Shown here: positions 13,010 through 24,007 of the stretch, piece after piece
Position numbering within the stretch: the first letter of the stretch is position 1
Layout: each line of letters starts with the position of its first letter
NCBI RefSeq assembly: GCF_950295315.1
Contig: NC_080177.1
Span: 82,252,452-82,316,451 of the forward strand
Source: Erinaceus europaeus
Taxonomy: Eukaryota > Chordata > Mammalia > Eulipotyphla > Erinaceidae
Length of the DNA: 64,000 bases
Direction of reading: 5' to 3'
The notes under the pieces: model-generated
Database searches by the model: none
What the model was told of the DNA's origin: nothing
Seen by the model: the letters and a program-made list of their open reading frames with translations, nothing else
Position numbers and translations under genes: made by a program

Positions 13010-13222
13010 TTAAACAAAAACTTTTAAAAAATATTTTTATTTATTATTGGATAGAAATAGAGAGGGGAGGAGGAGACATAGAGGGAGAAAGTCATAGAGG
13101 TACCTGCACTCCTGCTCCACCACTCGTGAAGCTTTCTCCCTGCAGATGGGGACCAGGGGCTTGAACCTGCAACCTTGTGCACCCCCATGTGTGCGCTTAA
13201 CCAGGTGCGCCTCCACCTGGCC
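13010..13222 (-). mobile_element. ERI-type SINE subtype A
   Basis: Reverse copy: T/A-rich tail, attggatagaaatagagagg body, caggtgcgcctccacctggcc head. Confidence 0.85.
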
Positions 13223-13647
13223 CCTTATTTTCATGTCACTTCAGTCTGCCATAGTATCATCAATTGTATGTCTCTCTTCTGGTCCGATGATAGTAAGCAG
13301 TCCGGTGGCTTGTACTCTGCATCTTCCGGATCTGCTGTTTCCTTCCTGAAAGGCATAGCAGGGAAGATAGTAGCTGTTCCTCCGGGTGCGGGGGGTGTTC
13401 TGTGCAGTATCTCAGGACAAATAAGTGCCACTGAAGTGTTGTGAGATGCACATAGCCAGTGCTTCCGTAATAGTGAAGAGACAAGTGGATGGAAAAGGAG
13501 AAAAGTGTCTCCTTTATCTACTTTGAAGAGGAGAAAAGTATCTCTCCCTTGTCTTTGCTAACAGCTTTAGTATTAACAAGTGCATTCTTGAAAGTTGCTT
13601 ATTCTAAAAACTTGTTTCTTTCTCCAATCAAGTTTGTGTTTATTTTG

Positions 13648-13776
13648 GAGCCAGGTGATGGAGTGCCCAGTATAATTCACACATCACCATGTCTGAGGAC
13701 ATAGGTTCAAGCCCTCAGTCCCCACCTGTAGAAGGGAAGCTTCACAAGCAGTGAAGCAATGCAGGAGGCCTGCCTG

Positions 13777-13837
<61 letters not shown>

Positions 13838-13990
13838 TTTCTTTCTTTCTTTCTTTCTTTCTTTCTATTTCTCTTTCCTTCCTTACTGTCTTTTAATCTT
13901 TATTGAAAAAAAAAAAAGTCCATCAGGAAGCGGTTGTGTAGTCATGCAAGCACTGAGGCCCAGTGATAAGCCTGGTTAAAAAAAAAAATT
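13648..13990 (+). mobile_element. ERI-type SINE with (CTTT)n expansion
   Basis: Forward SINE head and body (gagccaggtgatggagtgcc, then cccacctgtagaagggaag), followed by about 20 CTTT units at 13778-13865 and a terminal segment (gcactgaggcccagtgataa) like the extended tail of other copies in the window. Confidence 0.75.
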
Positions 13991-14235
13991 AAAGAGACTT
14001 AAATTAAAAAGATGAATTATTTCATATGTAAATATGTTGTGGTAAGAATTTCCCTGCTCTAGGGAAAAGTTTTGATGACATAGCTGTTGTCGCCAGCTCA
14101 CTACTAGTAATTAACTGGAAGGACTCAACTTTAGGAGCTGGATGAGTTGTGCAAAGTAATGACACAGAAGAAGAGTTTTTATTAGGTCTGTTTAAGGGGA
14201 GGTTTAATCTTAACTTCTGAATTAAGTTCTGAGAG

Positions 14236-14498
14236 ATGCACTGCTTAATTTATATAGAAGGAGAGAGGCAGGCTGGGAGTATGGATCGACCTGTCAACGT
14301 CCATGTTCAGCTTGGGAGCAATTACAGAAGCCAGACCTTCTACTTTCTGCACCCACAGCCACCCTGGGTCCATACTCGCAGAGGGATAAAGAATAGGGAA
14401 GCTGCCAGGGAGGGGATGGGATACGGAGATCTGGTGGTGAGAACTGTGTGGAGTTGTACCCTTCTTATCCTATGTTTTTTGTCAGTGTTTTCTTTTTA

Positions 14499-14529
<31 letters not shown>

Positions 14530-14536
14530 TAAAAGA
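14236..14536 (+). mobile_element. 5'-truncated L1 (3' UTR only)
   Basis: Contains the 3' end of the L1 family at 41.6-51.4 kb (cttctggtggtg-type region, then gtggagttgtaccc) and ends in (AAAT)n/(AAT)n. An imperfect target repeat, aagttctgagag / aagttcttgagag, lies at 14224-14235 and 14537-14549. Confidence 0.8.
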
Positions 14537-15069
14537 AAGTTCTTGAGAGGTGATTATTATAGGTATATCTTAAATATACAGATTCAAAATCAAATCTCTC
14601 TTCAAATATAAAAAACCAAGGGGTAAAAGCCTGGGCATTTGATGAAGTTGCAAAGAGTGTTTAGAATTCTGCATTATACGCTCATACAAAGATGACCTCA
14701 TATGAAAATATAAGATTCTGGAAGGTCAAAGGCATGTTTAAAGGTTGTTTTACAAACCTGGATTTAAATTAGATAGATACAGTTATAGAACATGGAAACA
14801 TGTGTGGCATTTATTTTATTTTCTGAAGCTGTTCAATGTGAGGGTTATTTCATAAAAATTACTGTAAATGTTTATTTTACTTTGATTTTTTAAAATAGAT
14901 TGGACAGCTTGCAATATCAAATGCCATACTGAACCTGATTAAAAAAAAAAAACAACTTACATCAGATAGGCAGTCTATTAGAACTGCAAAATCAAGTCTA
15001 AGGGTTTGGCATTCTCAGGTCTTTCCACAGACTTAATAAACAAAAAGTGTCAGTATAGTGTACATAGAA

Positions 15070-16740
15070 AAGATTAGAAATTAGAATTTCTGATTTGGGG
15101 GGGAGTAGTTTCTGAGGAGTTTTTAGAGCTTTCTGTATATGTGATTATGTTCTCTGCAAACAATAATAGTTTAGCTCTTTCTTTCCAATTTTGATTCCTT
15201 TGATAGCTCTTTCTTGCCTGGTTGCCCGATTTTGATTCCTTTGATAGCTCTTTCTTGCCTGGTTGCCCTGACAAGGACTTCCGGGACTATATTTAACAAT
15301 GGTGGTAAGTATGAACTTCCTACATTAGTTCCAGAATTTAGGGAAAAGAGGTCAGCTTTTCCCCACTGAATATGATTGTAGCTGTGAGTTTGTCATATTT
15401 GACCTTTATTGTGTGGGAGAATTCCCAGTGTCATCTATCCTAAACAGATGTTGAACCTTGTCAAATGCCTTTTCAGCATCTGCTGATATAACCATGTGAT
15501 TTTTGCCTGTCTTCTTGATATTGTGCATTCTATTCATTGAGTTGCATATGCTGAATCATCCCAGCACTGCTGGGATAAACCCCTCTTGGTGGATTATTCT
15601 TTTCATATGTTTTTGGAGTTGACTTGCTAAAATTCTGTTGGTGATTGTAGCATCCGTGTTCATTAGGAATACGGCCGCCATTTTCTTTTTTGGCAGAGAT
15701 ATTTCTAGCTGTGAACATCACAGTGATACTGTTTTTGCAAAATATATTTTGCAGTGCCTCCCCCACCCCACGTCAGCAGTTGGGAGTGTCTGAGTCTTAT
15801 CAAATGTACGAGTGAATTCACCTGAACCTCATCTTTTATTCCTGGGAAGACATTCAGTCACCACTTCAATTTCTGTGTGACTTGTAGGCCTGTTTGGCTT
15901 ACCTACTTTCTCATGGATCAGGACAATGACTCTACGAATGTGTTAGTTTCATCTTTATTGTCCAATTTATTGTTATAGAGAAACTCATTCTAACATGATC
16001 CTTAGTATTTATGCATCATCAGTTGTAATTTTTAATTCTCATATCTGATTGTTTTTTTTTTTAAATAGCTCTCTCACTTTTATTTTTGGTAAGTCTTGCT
16101 AGTGGGTTATCTCTTTTATTTGTCCTTTCAAAGATTCAGATCTTGATGTCATTGACCTTTTGAGTGTTCTTGTTGATTTCTGTATCTTTAGTTTCTCCTC
16201 TAATGGTGATGATTTCCATTCTTGTGTTGATATTTCAGTCTCTTTGTTATTCCTTATATTTTTAAAAAATATTTTTAATATTTTATTGATTTATTAATCA
16301 ATGAGAAAGATAGGAAGATAGAGAAAGAACCAGACATCACTCTGGTACATGTGTTTCCGGGGATTGAACTCCGGGCCTCATGCTTGAGAGTCCAGCACCT
16401 TATCCACTGTGCTACCTCCCGGACCACTGTTCATCCTTTTCTAACATGTGCATCAACCAGCTGTCCCACTTCCTGCCCTTACTCCTTTACCAGTGGCTTC
16501 AGTTGTGACGTCCCATAGTTTATTTATCATCTCACTTCTGAGTTATCATGGGCCTGTGTTACTGACAATCTCCCTCTCAGTTTTAACTACAGCCCATAGA
16601 ATCTAGAGGCTTGTCTCTTCACTTTTGTTGTTTTCCAGATTATTTTTAAATTTCTCTTTTGATTTCTCCAATGACACTGGTGGTATTCACAAGCATGATA
16701 CTAGGTTTCCACAGTTTCAGACTGAAAAATAAATGTACAT
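15070..16740 (-). mobile_element. L1 ORF2, inverted 5' half of a twin-primed copy
   Basis: The reverse strand reads as degraded L1 endonuclease/reverse transcriptase sequence and reaches the FADD catalytic box near 15145-15165, where it stops. The other half continues in sense orientation from about 16750. A 41-bp tandem duplication lies at 15188-15268. A SINE interrupts the copy at 16262-16428. Many stops; not functional. Confidence 0.75.
16262..16428 (-). mobile_element. tRNA SINE (type C)
   Basis: Reverse copy of a third tRNA-derived SINE. The complement reads ggaggtagcacagtggat (A box) and ggagttcaatccccgg (B box), followed by the marker string accagagtgatgtctggttc. A second copy is at about 31230-31372. 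Confidence 0.8.
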
Positions 16741-17240
16741 AACATGCTTTTTTCTATACACAAATGATGGCCCAGAGGGGAGACTGATGAAGGAAGCAAT
16801 CTGATTTAAATTAAATTGTCAAGGTAAAATACCTTGGAGTGAATCTAACAAAGAAGGTGAAAAGACCTCTGTAAACACTTTAAGACATTGTCAAAAGGAG
16901 TGGGAGAAAGTTCCTGGTTCACAGATTGGAAGAATAAATACTGTTAACTGACCACCATACCAAAAGAAGTCTATAGATTCAGCACAATACCAATTGAAAT
17001 TCCAATGGCTTTTTCCGAGTAAGTTTAACAAATTTTCCAAAAATTTGTATGAAACCACAAAAAATAAACTAACAAACAAAAACACAGAAATAGCCAAGCA
17101 CCGGTGAGAAAAAGAAGAAATGGAAGTAGTATGCTCCCTGGCTTCAGCTTGTACTACAAAGCAATAGTTTTTATACCATTGTGATATTGGAACACAAATG
17201 GGTATGCAGACCAAGGAAACAGAAAAGAGAACCCAGAAAT

Positions 17241-17242
<2 letters not shown>

Positions 17243-17286
<44 letters not shown>

Positions 17287-17569
17287 ACACTCACACTCAC
17301 ACACACACTCACACACACACACATTCACACTCACACACACACTCACACACACACACACTCACACTCACACATACACTCACACACACACACTCACACACTC
17401 TCACACACACACACTCACACACACACTCACACACACACACTCACACACACACTCACACACACACTCACATACACACACTCACACACACACACTCACACAC
17501 ACACTCACATACACACACTCACACACACTCACACACACACTCACACACATACACACTCACACACACACA

Positions 17570-17600
<31 letters not shown>
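17243..17600. repeat. (CA)n with CACT/CATA variant units
   Basis: About 360 bp of CA dinucleotides punctuated irregularly by tc and ta steps. It probably grew from the short CA run found at this point of L1 ORF2. The long H/T/S-rich frame across it is a repeat artefact. Confidence 0.97.
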
Positions 17601-17603
<3 letters not shown>

Positions 17604-17709
17604 TACTTCATAAATGACAAAAGGATCAAAGCCTTCAGTGGGGGAAATAAAGTTTCATTAACAAGTGATGCTGGAAAACTCAACAGCCAAATATAAAAGA
17701 GAGACTAGA

Positions 17710-17930
17710 ATCAATGACCGAAGCCAGACCTCCCACCTTCTGCACCCCATAATCACCCTGGGTCCATACTCCCAGAGGGATAAAGAACAGGAAAGCTTCC
17801 AGGGGAGGCGCTGGGATGTGGAACTCTGGTGGTGGGAATTGTGTGGAATTTTACACCTTTTATCCTATGATTTTGTTGAGATTTTCTATTTTTTTATTTG
17901 ATAAATACATTAAATCAAATAATAGAAAGT
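17710..17930 (+). mobile_element. short L1 3' UTR insertion with 9-bp TSD
   Basis: Copy of the last ~220 bp of the local L1 family. It is flanked by gagactaga at 17701-17709 and 17931-17939, and the surrounding ORF2 sequence reads on across the site. Confidence 0.8.
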
Positions 17931-18138
17931 GAGACTAGAGGAGCACTCAGCACTATACACTGAAATGAACTCAAAATGGATCAACAGCTTGGTCAGACCT
18001 ACAACTAGACAACACAAAGAGAAACACTGGCAGAACAGGTACCTAACATCAAAGACATATTTGGAGAATGGATGCGATGAACAAGGGAACGTTAAACAAG
18101 CATAAAGACATGTGTAATGCACCAGATTAAAGGACTAG

Positions 18139-18315
18139 GGGGTGGGGGGGGACTCTCAGGTCCGGGTACCTCATGGTGGAGGAGGACCTAGGCTGGGGTG
18201 AGAGTGTTTTGGAGAAAAATGAAGATCTTCACACATGTATCAACAACTGTATTTCATGTAAACCACTAGCCACAACCCCAATAAAATTGTCAATAAAGGG
18301 GACTACGTAAAAAAA
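18139..18315 (+). mobile_element. A-tailed insertion, probably an older L1 3' end
   Basis: Starts in a G run, contains ccccaataaaattgtcaata and ends in an A run at 18309-18321, inside L1 ORF2 sequence. Family assignment is tentative. Confidence 0.5.
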
Positions 18316-18470
18316 AAAAAAACTTATACACATCCAAAGAAAACACAAGGATAAGAAGGCGACCTAGTGAAATGGAGAAGATATTTGCATATCACACATT
18401 TGAAAAGGGATTAATATAAAACATATACAGCTCAACAAATATAATACCTAATAAAAATGGGCCAAGATCC

Positions 18471-18676
18471 TATTTTTTTAATTGCGTAGAGACAGAGAGA
18501 AATTGAGAGGGGAAGGAAAGATAGAGAGGGAAAGAGAGAGTCACCTGCAGCCCTGCTTCACTCACCATTCCTGAAGCGTCCCCTCCCCTCTGAAGATGGG
18601 GATCAGGGGATTGAACCTGGGTCCTTGCTTGCTGTAAAGTGTTCACTTAACCAGGTGTGCTACAATTTGCCCCCAC
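18471..18676 (-). mobile_element. ERI-type SINE subtype A
   Basis: Reverse copy with complete body and head (aaccaggtgtgctacaattt). Confidence 0.85.
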
Positions 18677-18679
18677 AAA

Positions 18680-18800
18680 TTATCTATTTATTCATTTATT
18701 TATGTAGATTATCAAAGCTCTGGCTTATGGTGGTGTAGGGGATTGAACCTGGGACTTTGGGGACTCAGGCAGGAGATTCTCTTTGCATAACCATTTTAGA
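18680..18800 (-). mobile_element. tRNA SINE (type D)
   Basis: Reverse copy: (ATTT)n tail, aaagctctggcttatggtgg, then gggattgaacctgggac (B-box complement) and tttgcataaccat (A-box side). Confidence 0.75.
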
Positions 18801-18949
18801 GAGGTTTCTAAAGAAGATATACATATGACCCACAGACATATGAAAATCTTGATTCTTTTTAAAGATTTGTTGGATCCTTGCACATGGTAACCTGTAAGGT
18901 CAAGCAGGAGGGCATGCCATGCCCCCGACCCCATATTTCTATACTCATT

Positions 18950-19480
18950 TCTATTTTTTTTTTTTATTTGAGAGGACTAGTGGTTTATAGTAGGTAAAGT
19001 TTTGGGTACATGTGTAATATTTCTCAGTCCTAGCCTCGGTCCTCCTCCTTCACCATCATGCACCAGGACGTGAAAGCCGCCACCACCACCACCACCGCCA
19101 CCACCTCTGAGTCCTTTACTTTGGTGCAAACATAACCCAAGTTCTAGTTTTCATTTCCCCTTTCTGTTCTTATTTCTCGGCTTCTGTCCATGAATATAAT
19201 CATGCTATATTCATCCTCTTTCTGACTTATCTCACTTAGCGTGATTCCTTCAAGCTTTATCTCAGTAGAGGTGAAGAAGGTGAATTCATCATTCTTTACT
19301 GCCTGAGTAGTGTTCCATTGAGTATATAAACCACAACTTTACTGGTATCCCCTTGTGCTGCTAGGCTCTGTCTTAGGATGGGGTTCTGGGGGTTGAACCG
19401 GAGACATCAGAGCTTCTTGCCTGAAAGTCTTTTCACATTACCATTTTACTATCTACCCAAACCCTTCAGTTCAGTTCTTG
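18950..19480 (-). mobile_element. L1 3' end, reverse
   Basis: Typical reverse-strand L1 3' sequence (tgtaatatttctcagtccta, then ctcacttagcgtgattcctt and tgttccattgagtatataaa). Contains a short (CCA)n run at 19078-19105. Confidence 0.7.
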
Positions 19481-20299
19481 TTGGTGTTTTCTTGAGGGTA
19501 ATCAAAGGAATCAGTTTATTTTGCGGGGTGGGTGGGTGGGTGGGGTAGAATATGTTTATCTTGCAGAGTTTATATTACATTTGACCATATATGCTTAACT
19601 TATTCAGCTGATAATTTTTTTTCACAAGGAGCATATATTTATCTAGTACCAATGAAATAAATGGTCTGTCTGCAAAGATCCTTGACTCTAGACATGAATT
19701 AATTAAATGCTCCAGGTGACAGATAAAATTCTATCACAGCTCAAAAAAAAGCTACATTTAAACGCAGTGATCTTGAAAGGTGTCATGGAGGAAAAGACAT
19801 TGAATCTGACACCCTGAGAATGAATGGGCTTTTGATGGGCAAGATGTTGAAGAAAGGGTATTCCAGAGCGAGAGAATGTAGGACTTACAAAGGCATGACC
19901 AGAAGTGACAAAGCTGATCTGGCTGAAATACAGAGCAGGAAAAGGCCATTAGTGGAATCTGAGGGACATACAATATCAGTGACAGATTGAGAAAAGCCTT
20001 GGCAATCATGCTGCCTATAGATTTCTTCTGCAGTAAAGTGGGAGAGAGGTGAGGTTTCTGAGCAGTGGAATGATGAGTCTAAGCATTTGGAAGTGGATAA
20101 TGAGCCTGTTTCGGGGATTTGGAATGTGTGATATTCTAATAATGCTGAACTTAGCTGGCTACACTCTGGGTTGGCATGGTCTTCCTTCTGTTATCCTTTC
20201 TATTCCAGGCCCAGGGCAACACAACACGTGAGGACAGCGCTCTTCCACATACATGTGGAAGGATGTCCTCCATACAGAGGTGTTTTTCTCTGTTCCAAT
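19481..20299. other. no gene seen
   Basis: Unique sequence with a (GGGT)n stretch near 19525-19545. No recognised coding content. Confidence 0.5.
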
Positions 20300-20312
20300 G
20301 GAGCTAAGTATA

Positions 20313-20612
20313 TTTTTGAAAATTTTTTTTTAGTATTTACTTATTTATTTCCTTTAGTTGCTGTTTTTTTATTGTCGTTATTATCATTGTTGTTATTGAT
20401 GTCATCGTTGTTGCATAGGACAGAGAGAAATGGAGAGAGGAAGGGAAGACAGAAAGAGGGAGATAAAAATAGATGCCTGCAGACCTGCTTCACCACCTGT
20501 GAAGTGACTCCCCTGCAGGTGGGGAGCCGGGCGTCTTGAACCGGGATCCTTACTCCGCTCCTTGTGCTTTGTGCCACCTGCTCTTAACTCACTGCGCTAC
20601 CTCCCGACTCCC
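20313..20612 (-). mobile_element. ERI-type SINE subtype B with 13-bp TSD
   Basis: Complete reverse copy bounded by perfect tggagctaagtat repeats at 20300-20312 and 20613-20625. Confidence 0.93.
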
Positions 20613-20695
20613 TGGAGCTAAGTATTTTAACCTCTTGATGTCCCATACAGGCTTCTACTCTGAAAGTTGTAACTCTCAAGGAAATTTAAAATATA

Positions 20696-20900
20696 TACAT
20701 CATGTTTATTTATTTATTGGATAGAGAAAGCCAGAAATCAAGAGAAGTGGGGAGGTGCAGAGGGAGAGAGACAGAGAGACACCTGCAATACTGCTTCACC
20801 ACTCACAAAGCTTTCCCCCTGCAGGTGGGGACCAGGGGCTCAACCAGGGCCCTTGTTCCATGTAATATGTGCGCCCAGCCAGGTGTACCACTACCCAACG
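20696..20900 (-). mobile_element. ERI-type SINE subtype A
   Basis: Reverse copy: ttatttattggatagagaaa tail/body, cagccaggtgtaccactacc head. Confidence 0.88.
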
Positions 20901-20932
20901 AAATTTTTGCCTAGCAAAACAAGCTCTTAATG

Positions 20933-21270
20933 GGATTTGGGTGGTAGCACAGTGAGTTAAGCACACGTGGCACAAATTGCAAGGACCAGCTCATGGATCC
21001 CGGTTCAAGCCCCCGGCTCCCCACCTGCAGGGCGGTCGCCTCACAAGCAGTGAAGCAGTTCTGCATGTGTCTCTCTCTCCCCTTCTCTGTCTCCCCTCTT
21101 CTTTCAATTTCTCTTTCCTATACAAGGACATTAATAACAATAATAATCACAACAATGATAAAACAACAAGGCCAACAAAAAAGGGAGGAAAGTAGCCTCC
21201 AGGAGCAGTGGATTCATGGTGCAGGCACCAAGCCCCAGCAATAACCCTGGAGGCAAAAAAAAAAAAATAA
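20933..21270 (+). mobile_element. ERI-type SINE subtype B, long form
   Basis: Forward copy with head, body and (AAT)n region, followed by an extra tail module (cctccaggagcagtggattc, then gccccagcaataaccctgga) before the final A run. The module recurs at 23170-23235, 23460-23525 and 59500-59560. Confidence 0.88.
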
Positions 21271-21364
21271 TAAAGCTCTAACTATTGTTAGAAAACTGAA
21301 TTGAGCATTTATACCTGTGTTTAATTCGACCTATTAGCTAACGTGTATTTTTTATTAACCTACA

Positions 21365-21920
21365 ACAACCCAGAGGTCACCAGTACACCATCTCCAGTTC
21401 TGTTCTGTGTTTCCCCTTCTGTTCTTATTTCTCCATTTCCGTCCATGGATGAGATTATCCCATATTCATCCTGCCTTTTCTGGCTGATCTCACTTCACAT
21501 GGTTCCTTCAAACTCCATCCAAGAAGAGGCGAAGAAGGTGAAGTCACCACTTTTAATAGCTGATTCGTAGTCCACGGTGTATAGAGCTCACAACTTTCTC
21601 AGCCACTCTTCCACTCATTGGAAATCACCAGGCCCAGCGTCCTTATTTCATGACAACTATCACGACGATATAAGAAACCATATTCAGGTCTACAGTCACA
21701 CCACCCTGAACAAGCCCGATCTCATCTGATCTCGGAAACTAAGCAGGGTCAGGCCTGGTTAGTACTTGGATGGGAGAAACTATATTCAGGTTTTGCTATT
21801 ACAAATTATGCCACTAGAAGGATAATCATACATAGTTCTTTTTGGATGGATGTTTTCGTTTCCATAGAGTATATCCTCAGAGGAGGAATTACAGGCCAGG
21901 TATCCAACGACATGTTTATT
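21365..21920 (-). mobile_element. L1 ORF2/3' remnant, reverse
   Basis: Degraded reverse-strand L1 3' portion (ctcacttcacatggttcctt, then cacaactttctcagccactc and atggatgttttcgtttccat). It hosts a 5S rRNA-derived insertion at 21688-21775. Confidence 0.7.
21688..21775 (+). pseudogene. 5S rRNA retropseudogene, 3'-truncated, with TSD
   Basis: Starts exactly at the 5S 5' end (gtctacagtcacaccaccct) and keeps the internal control region nearly intact (aagcagggtcaggcctggtt, then agtacttggatgggag). It stops after about 88 of ~120 nt. It is flanked by 14-bp repeats differing at one base, gaaaccatattcag (21674-21687) and gaaactatattcag (21776-21789). There is no A tail. The host L1 sequence reads on across the site. 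The missing 3' third means it cannot make 5S rRNA. The combination of TSD, 3' truncation and no tail fits the tailless retropseudogenes known from mammals. Confidence 0.92.
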
Positions 21921-21940
21921 ATTTAGAAACGTTTTGTTTA

Positions 21941-22154
21941 GGGGCTGGTTGGTGGTACACCTGGTTGAAAGCACATGTTATAATGCAAAAGGACCCAGGT
22001 TCGAGCCCTTGGTCCCCACTTGTAGGGGGAAAGCATTGCGAGTGGTGAAGCAGGGCTGCAGGTGTCTCTCTGTCTCCCTCCCTCCTTATCTCCCCCTTCA
22101 CTCTTGATTTCTGGCTGTCTCTATCCAATAAACAAAGTTAAAAAAAATAAAAAA
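21941..22154 (+). mobile_element. ERI-type SINE subtype A with 17-bp TSD
   Basis: Forward copy bounded by tagaaacgttttgttta (21924-21940) and tagaaacattttgttta (22155-22171). The one difference is a CG to CA change, as expected from CpG decay. Confidence 0.93.
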
Positions 22155-22171
22155 TAGAAACATTTTGTTTA

Positions 22172-22322
22172 TTTTTTTTTTTTCATGAAAGTGGGAAGGA
22201 TACAGAGACCAGAGCACTGCTCAGCTCTGGTTTATAGTGATGGAGAGGACTGAACCTGGAACCTTGAAGCCTCAGGCATGAAAGTTATTTGTATAACCAT
22301 TATGCTGTCTCCCCTCCCCCCA
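22172..22322 (-). mobile_element. tRNA SINE (type D)
   Basis: Reverse copy: T tract, cagagcactgctcagctctg, gactgaacctggaacctt (B-box complement), tataaccattatgctgtctc (A-box side). Confidence 0.8.
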
Positions 22323-22734
22323 TGTGTATTCCATTTTCATAATGATATGAATTATGTATTAACATCACTGCTTTCATTTTAAAGTTAAAATCCAAGACAC
22401 ATAAGCCTTTATTGATATGCTCAAGGCCCTATAGATATTTACAGAGTCATGTTTTATGGAAACCAAATCATTTAACGTGGAGCTTAAGACTCAGCTCATT
22501 CAACTACACTGTTTCCCTGGAATCAGGAAAGAGACAGATGTTTTCATTTCTGCTGTCTGTGTGACATAGGACACAGAGAAGTGAATTGGAACAACTCCTG
22601 GATCCAATCTTCTGAGATTTTGCTTTTGTAATACAGACACTAATTCATTTTTCCACCTTGAAGTAACCAATGTTTTTTTTAGTTGGTGGTTCTGCTATTT
22701 ATATTTCTCACTCTGTATTTTAATCCATATTTTA

Positions 22735-22862
22735 ACATTTTATCAATGTATTTATTGAATAGGTGCAGAGAAATCAAGGAAGGAGGAGACAGGGAGTGAA
22801 AAAGGGAGAGAATCTATAGCACTGCTCCACTTCTTGTAGAGCTTTCTCCTGGCAGGTGGGGA
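22735..22862 (-). mobile_element. partial ERI-type SINE subtype A
   Basis: Reverse tail and body only (tttattgaataggtgcagag to tggcaggtgggg). The tRNA-like head is missing. Confidence 0.65.
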
Positions 22863-22948
22863 AGCCTGTGTGATTAGACCAGAACAAACAAGGGTGACGA
22901 GGGTCTAAGTCCCAGCAAGGAGTGAGGGATACAAGGTGTGAGAGTCAG

Positions 22949-23242
22949 GGGGGCTGGGCAGTAGCGCAGCAGGTTAAGCACACATGGCGTGAAGTGCAAG
23001 GATCCCAGTTCGAGCCCCTGGCTCCCCACCTGTGGGGAGTCGTTTCACAAGCGGTAAAGCAAGTTTGTTGGTGTCTATCTCTCTATCCCCCCTGCTCTGC
23101 CTTCCCCTCCTTTCTCAATTTTTCTCTGTCATATCCAACAACAAGAGCAACAAAATAGGAAAATTGGCCTCTAGGAGAAGTGGATTGGTAGTGCAGACAC
23201 TGAGCCCCAGCAATAATCCTGGAGGCAAAAGAAAAAAAAAAA
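22949..23242 (+). mobile_element. ERI-type SINE subtype B, long form
   Basis: Forward copy with A box gtagcgcagcaggttaagca, B box ccagttcgagcccctgg and the extra tail module before its A run. It is immediately followed by a second long-form copy. Confidence 0.88.
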
Positions 23243-23249
23243 TGGAAGA

Positions 23250-23535
23250 GTCAGAGTCAGGCTATGGCACAGCTGGTTAAGTGCAAACATTACAGTACAC
23301 AAAGACCCAGGTTCGCGTCCCTGGCTCCCCACCTGCAGGGGAGTCACTTCACAAGCAGTGAAGCAGGTCTGCAGGGGCTGTCTCTCTCCCTTCTCTCTTC
23401 CCTTCCTCTCTCAATTTCTCTCTGTCCTATCCTATTAAAAAAAAAAAAGAAAAGAAAAACAGCCTCCAGGAGCAGTGGATTCGTAGTGCCTGCACGGAGC
23501 CCCAGTAATAACCCTGGAGGGAAAAAAAAGAGAGA
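23250..23535 (+). mobile_element. ERI-type SINE subtype B, long form
   Basis: Second forward copy in tandem: gctatggcacagctggttaa, ccaggttcgcgtccctggct, tail module and A/GA-rich end. Confidence 0.88.
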
Positions 23536-23539
23536 GAGA

Positions 23540-24000
23540 GAATCAAATGTGAAGAAAGTTTTATTTGATCTTGTGTCTATGAATATGCAAGTACTTTATA
23601 TTAAGAGATGATCATTATTAGTTGACGATTTCAAACCGCATCTCTTTGAGCTAACTGTATCAAAGTCTGAAAGAGAAGCAAAAGGAAATATAGCACTAGG
23701 AACTCCATCTTTATCCTGACTATTCTCTGGGCGTTGTCTGTACTTTCCAGCTTCAGGGGTTACAGTAGACCTTCTCTGCTCTCTGCGGGGTCCTCTAGTT
23801 CATGTCATTTACAGACAACTTCATCAGAAAGTATCACCGCACCTCAGAGAAAATGACCCTTATAATCACCCATCAGTGTTCTACCACCACACGAAGCCTG
23901 ATGTGATTTTCATGTGGTTTATACTTTATTGTTGTTGCGATTTCATTCTTAGTTGACCTCTCTGAGGTCTTGCTCTAACAAATGCTTTTCTGCTGTAGAT
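23540..24000. other. no gene seen
   Basis: Unique sequence between SINE and L1 blocks, with no recognised features. Confidence 0.5.
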
Positions 24001-24007
24001 TAATTCC

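Larger units (their letters stand above)
16750..18470 (+). mobile_element. L1 ORF2 3' half, sense part of a twin-primed copy
   Basis: Begins near the KYLGV region of L1 ORF2 (aaaataccttggagtgaatc) and continues through the ORF2 C-terminal region. It is interrupted by a large CA-type microsatellite (17243-17600), a short L1 3' UTR insertion (17710-17930) and another A-tailed insertion (about 18139-18315), after which ORF2 sequence resumes (cacatccaaagaaaacacaa). Confidence 0.75.

Noticed and set aside
17181..17696. 171-codon open frame rich in His, Thr and Ser on the + strand
   Set aside because: It is the translation of the CA/CACT microsatellite inside L1 ORF2; no real protein.
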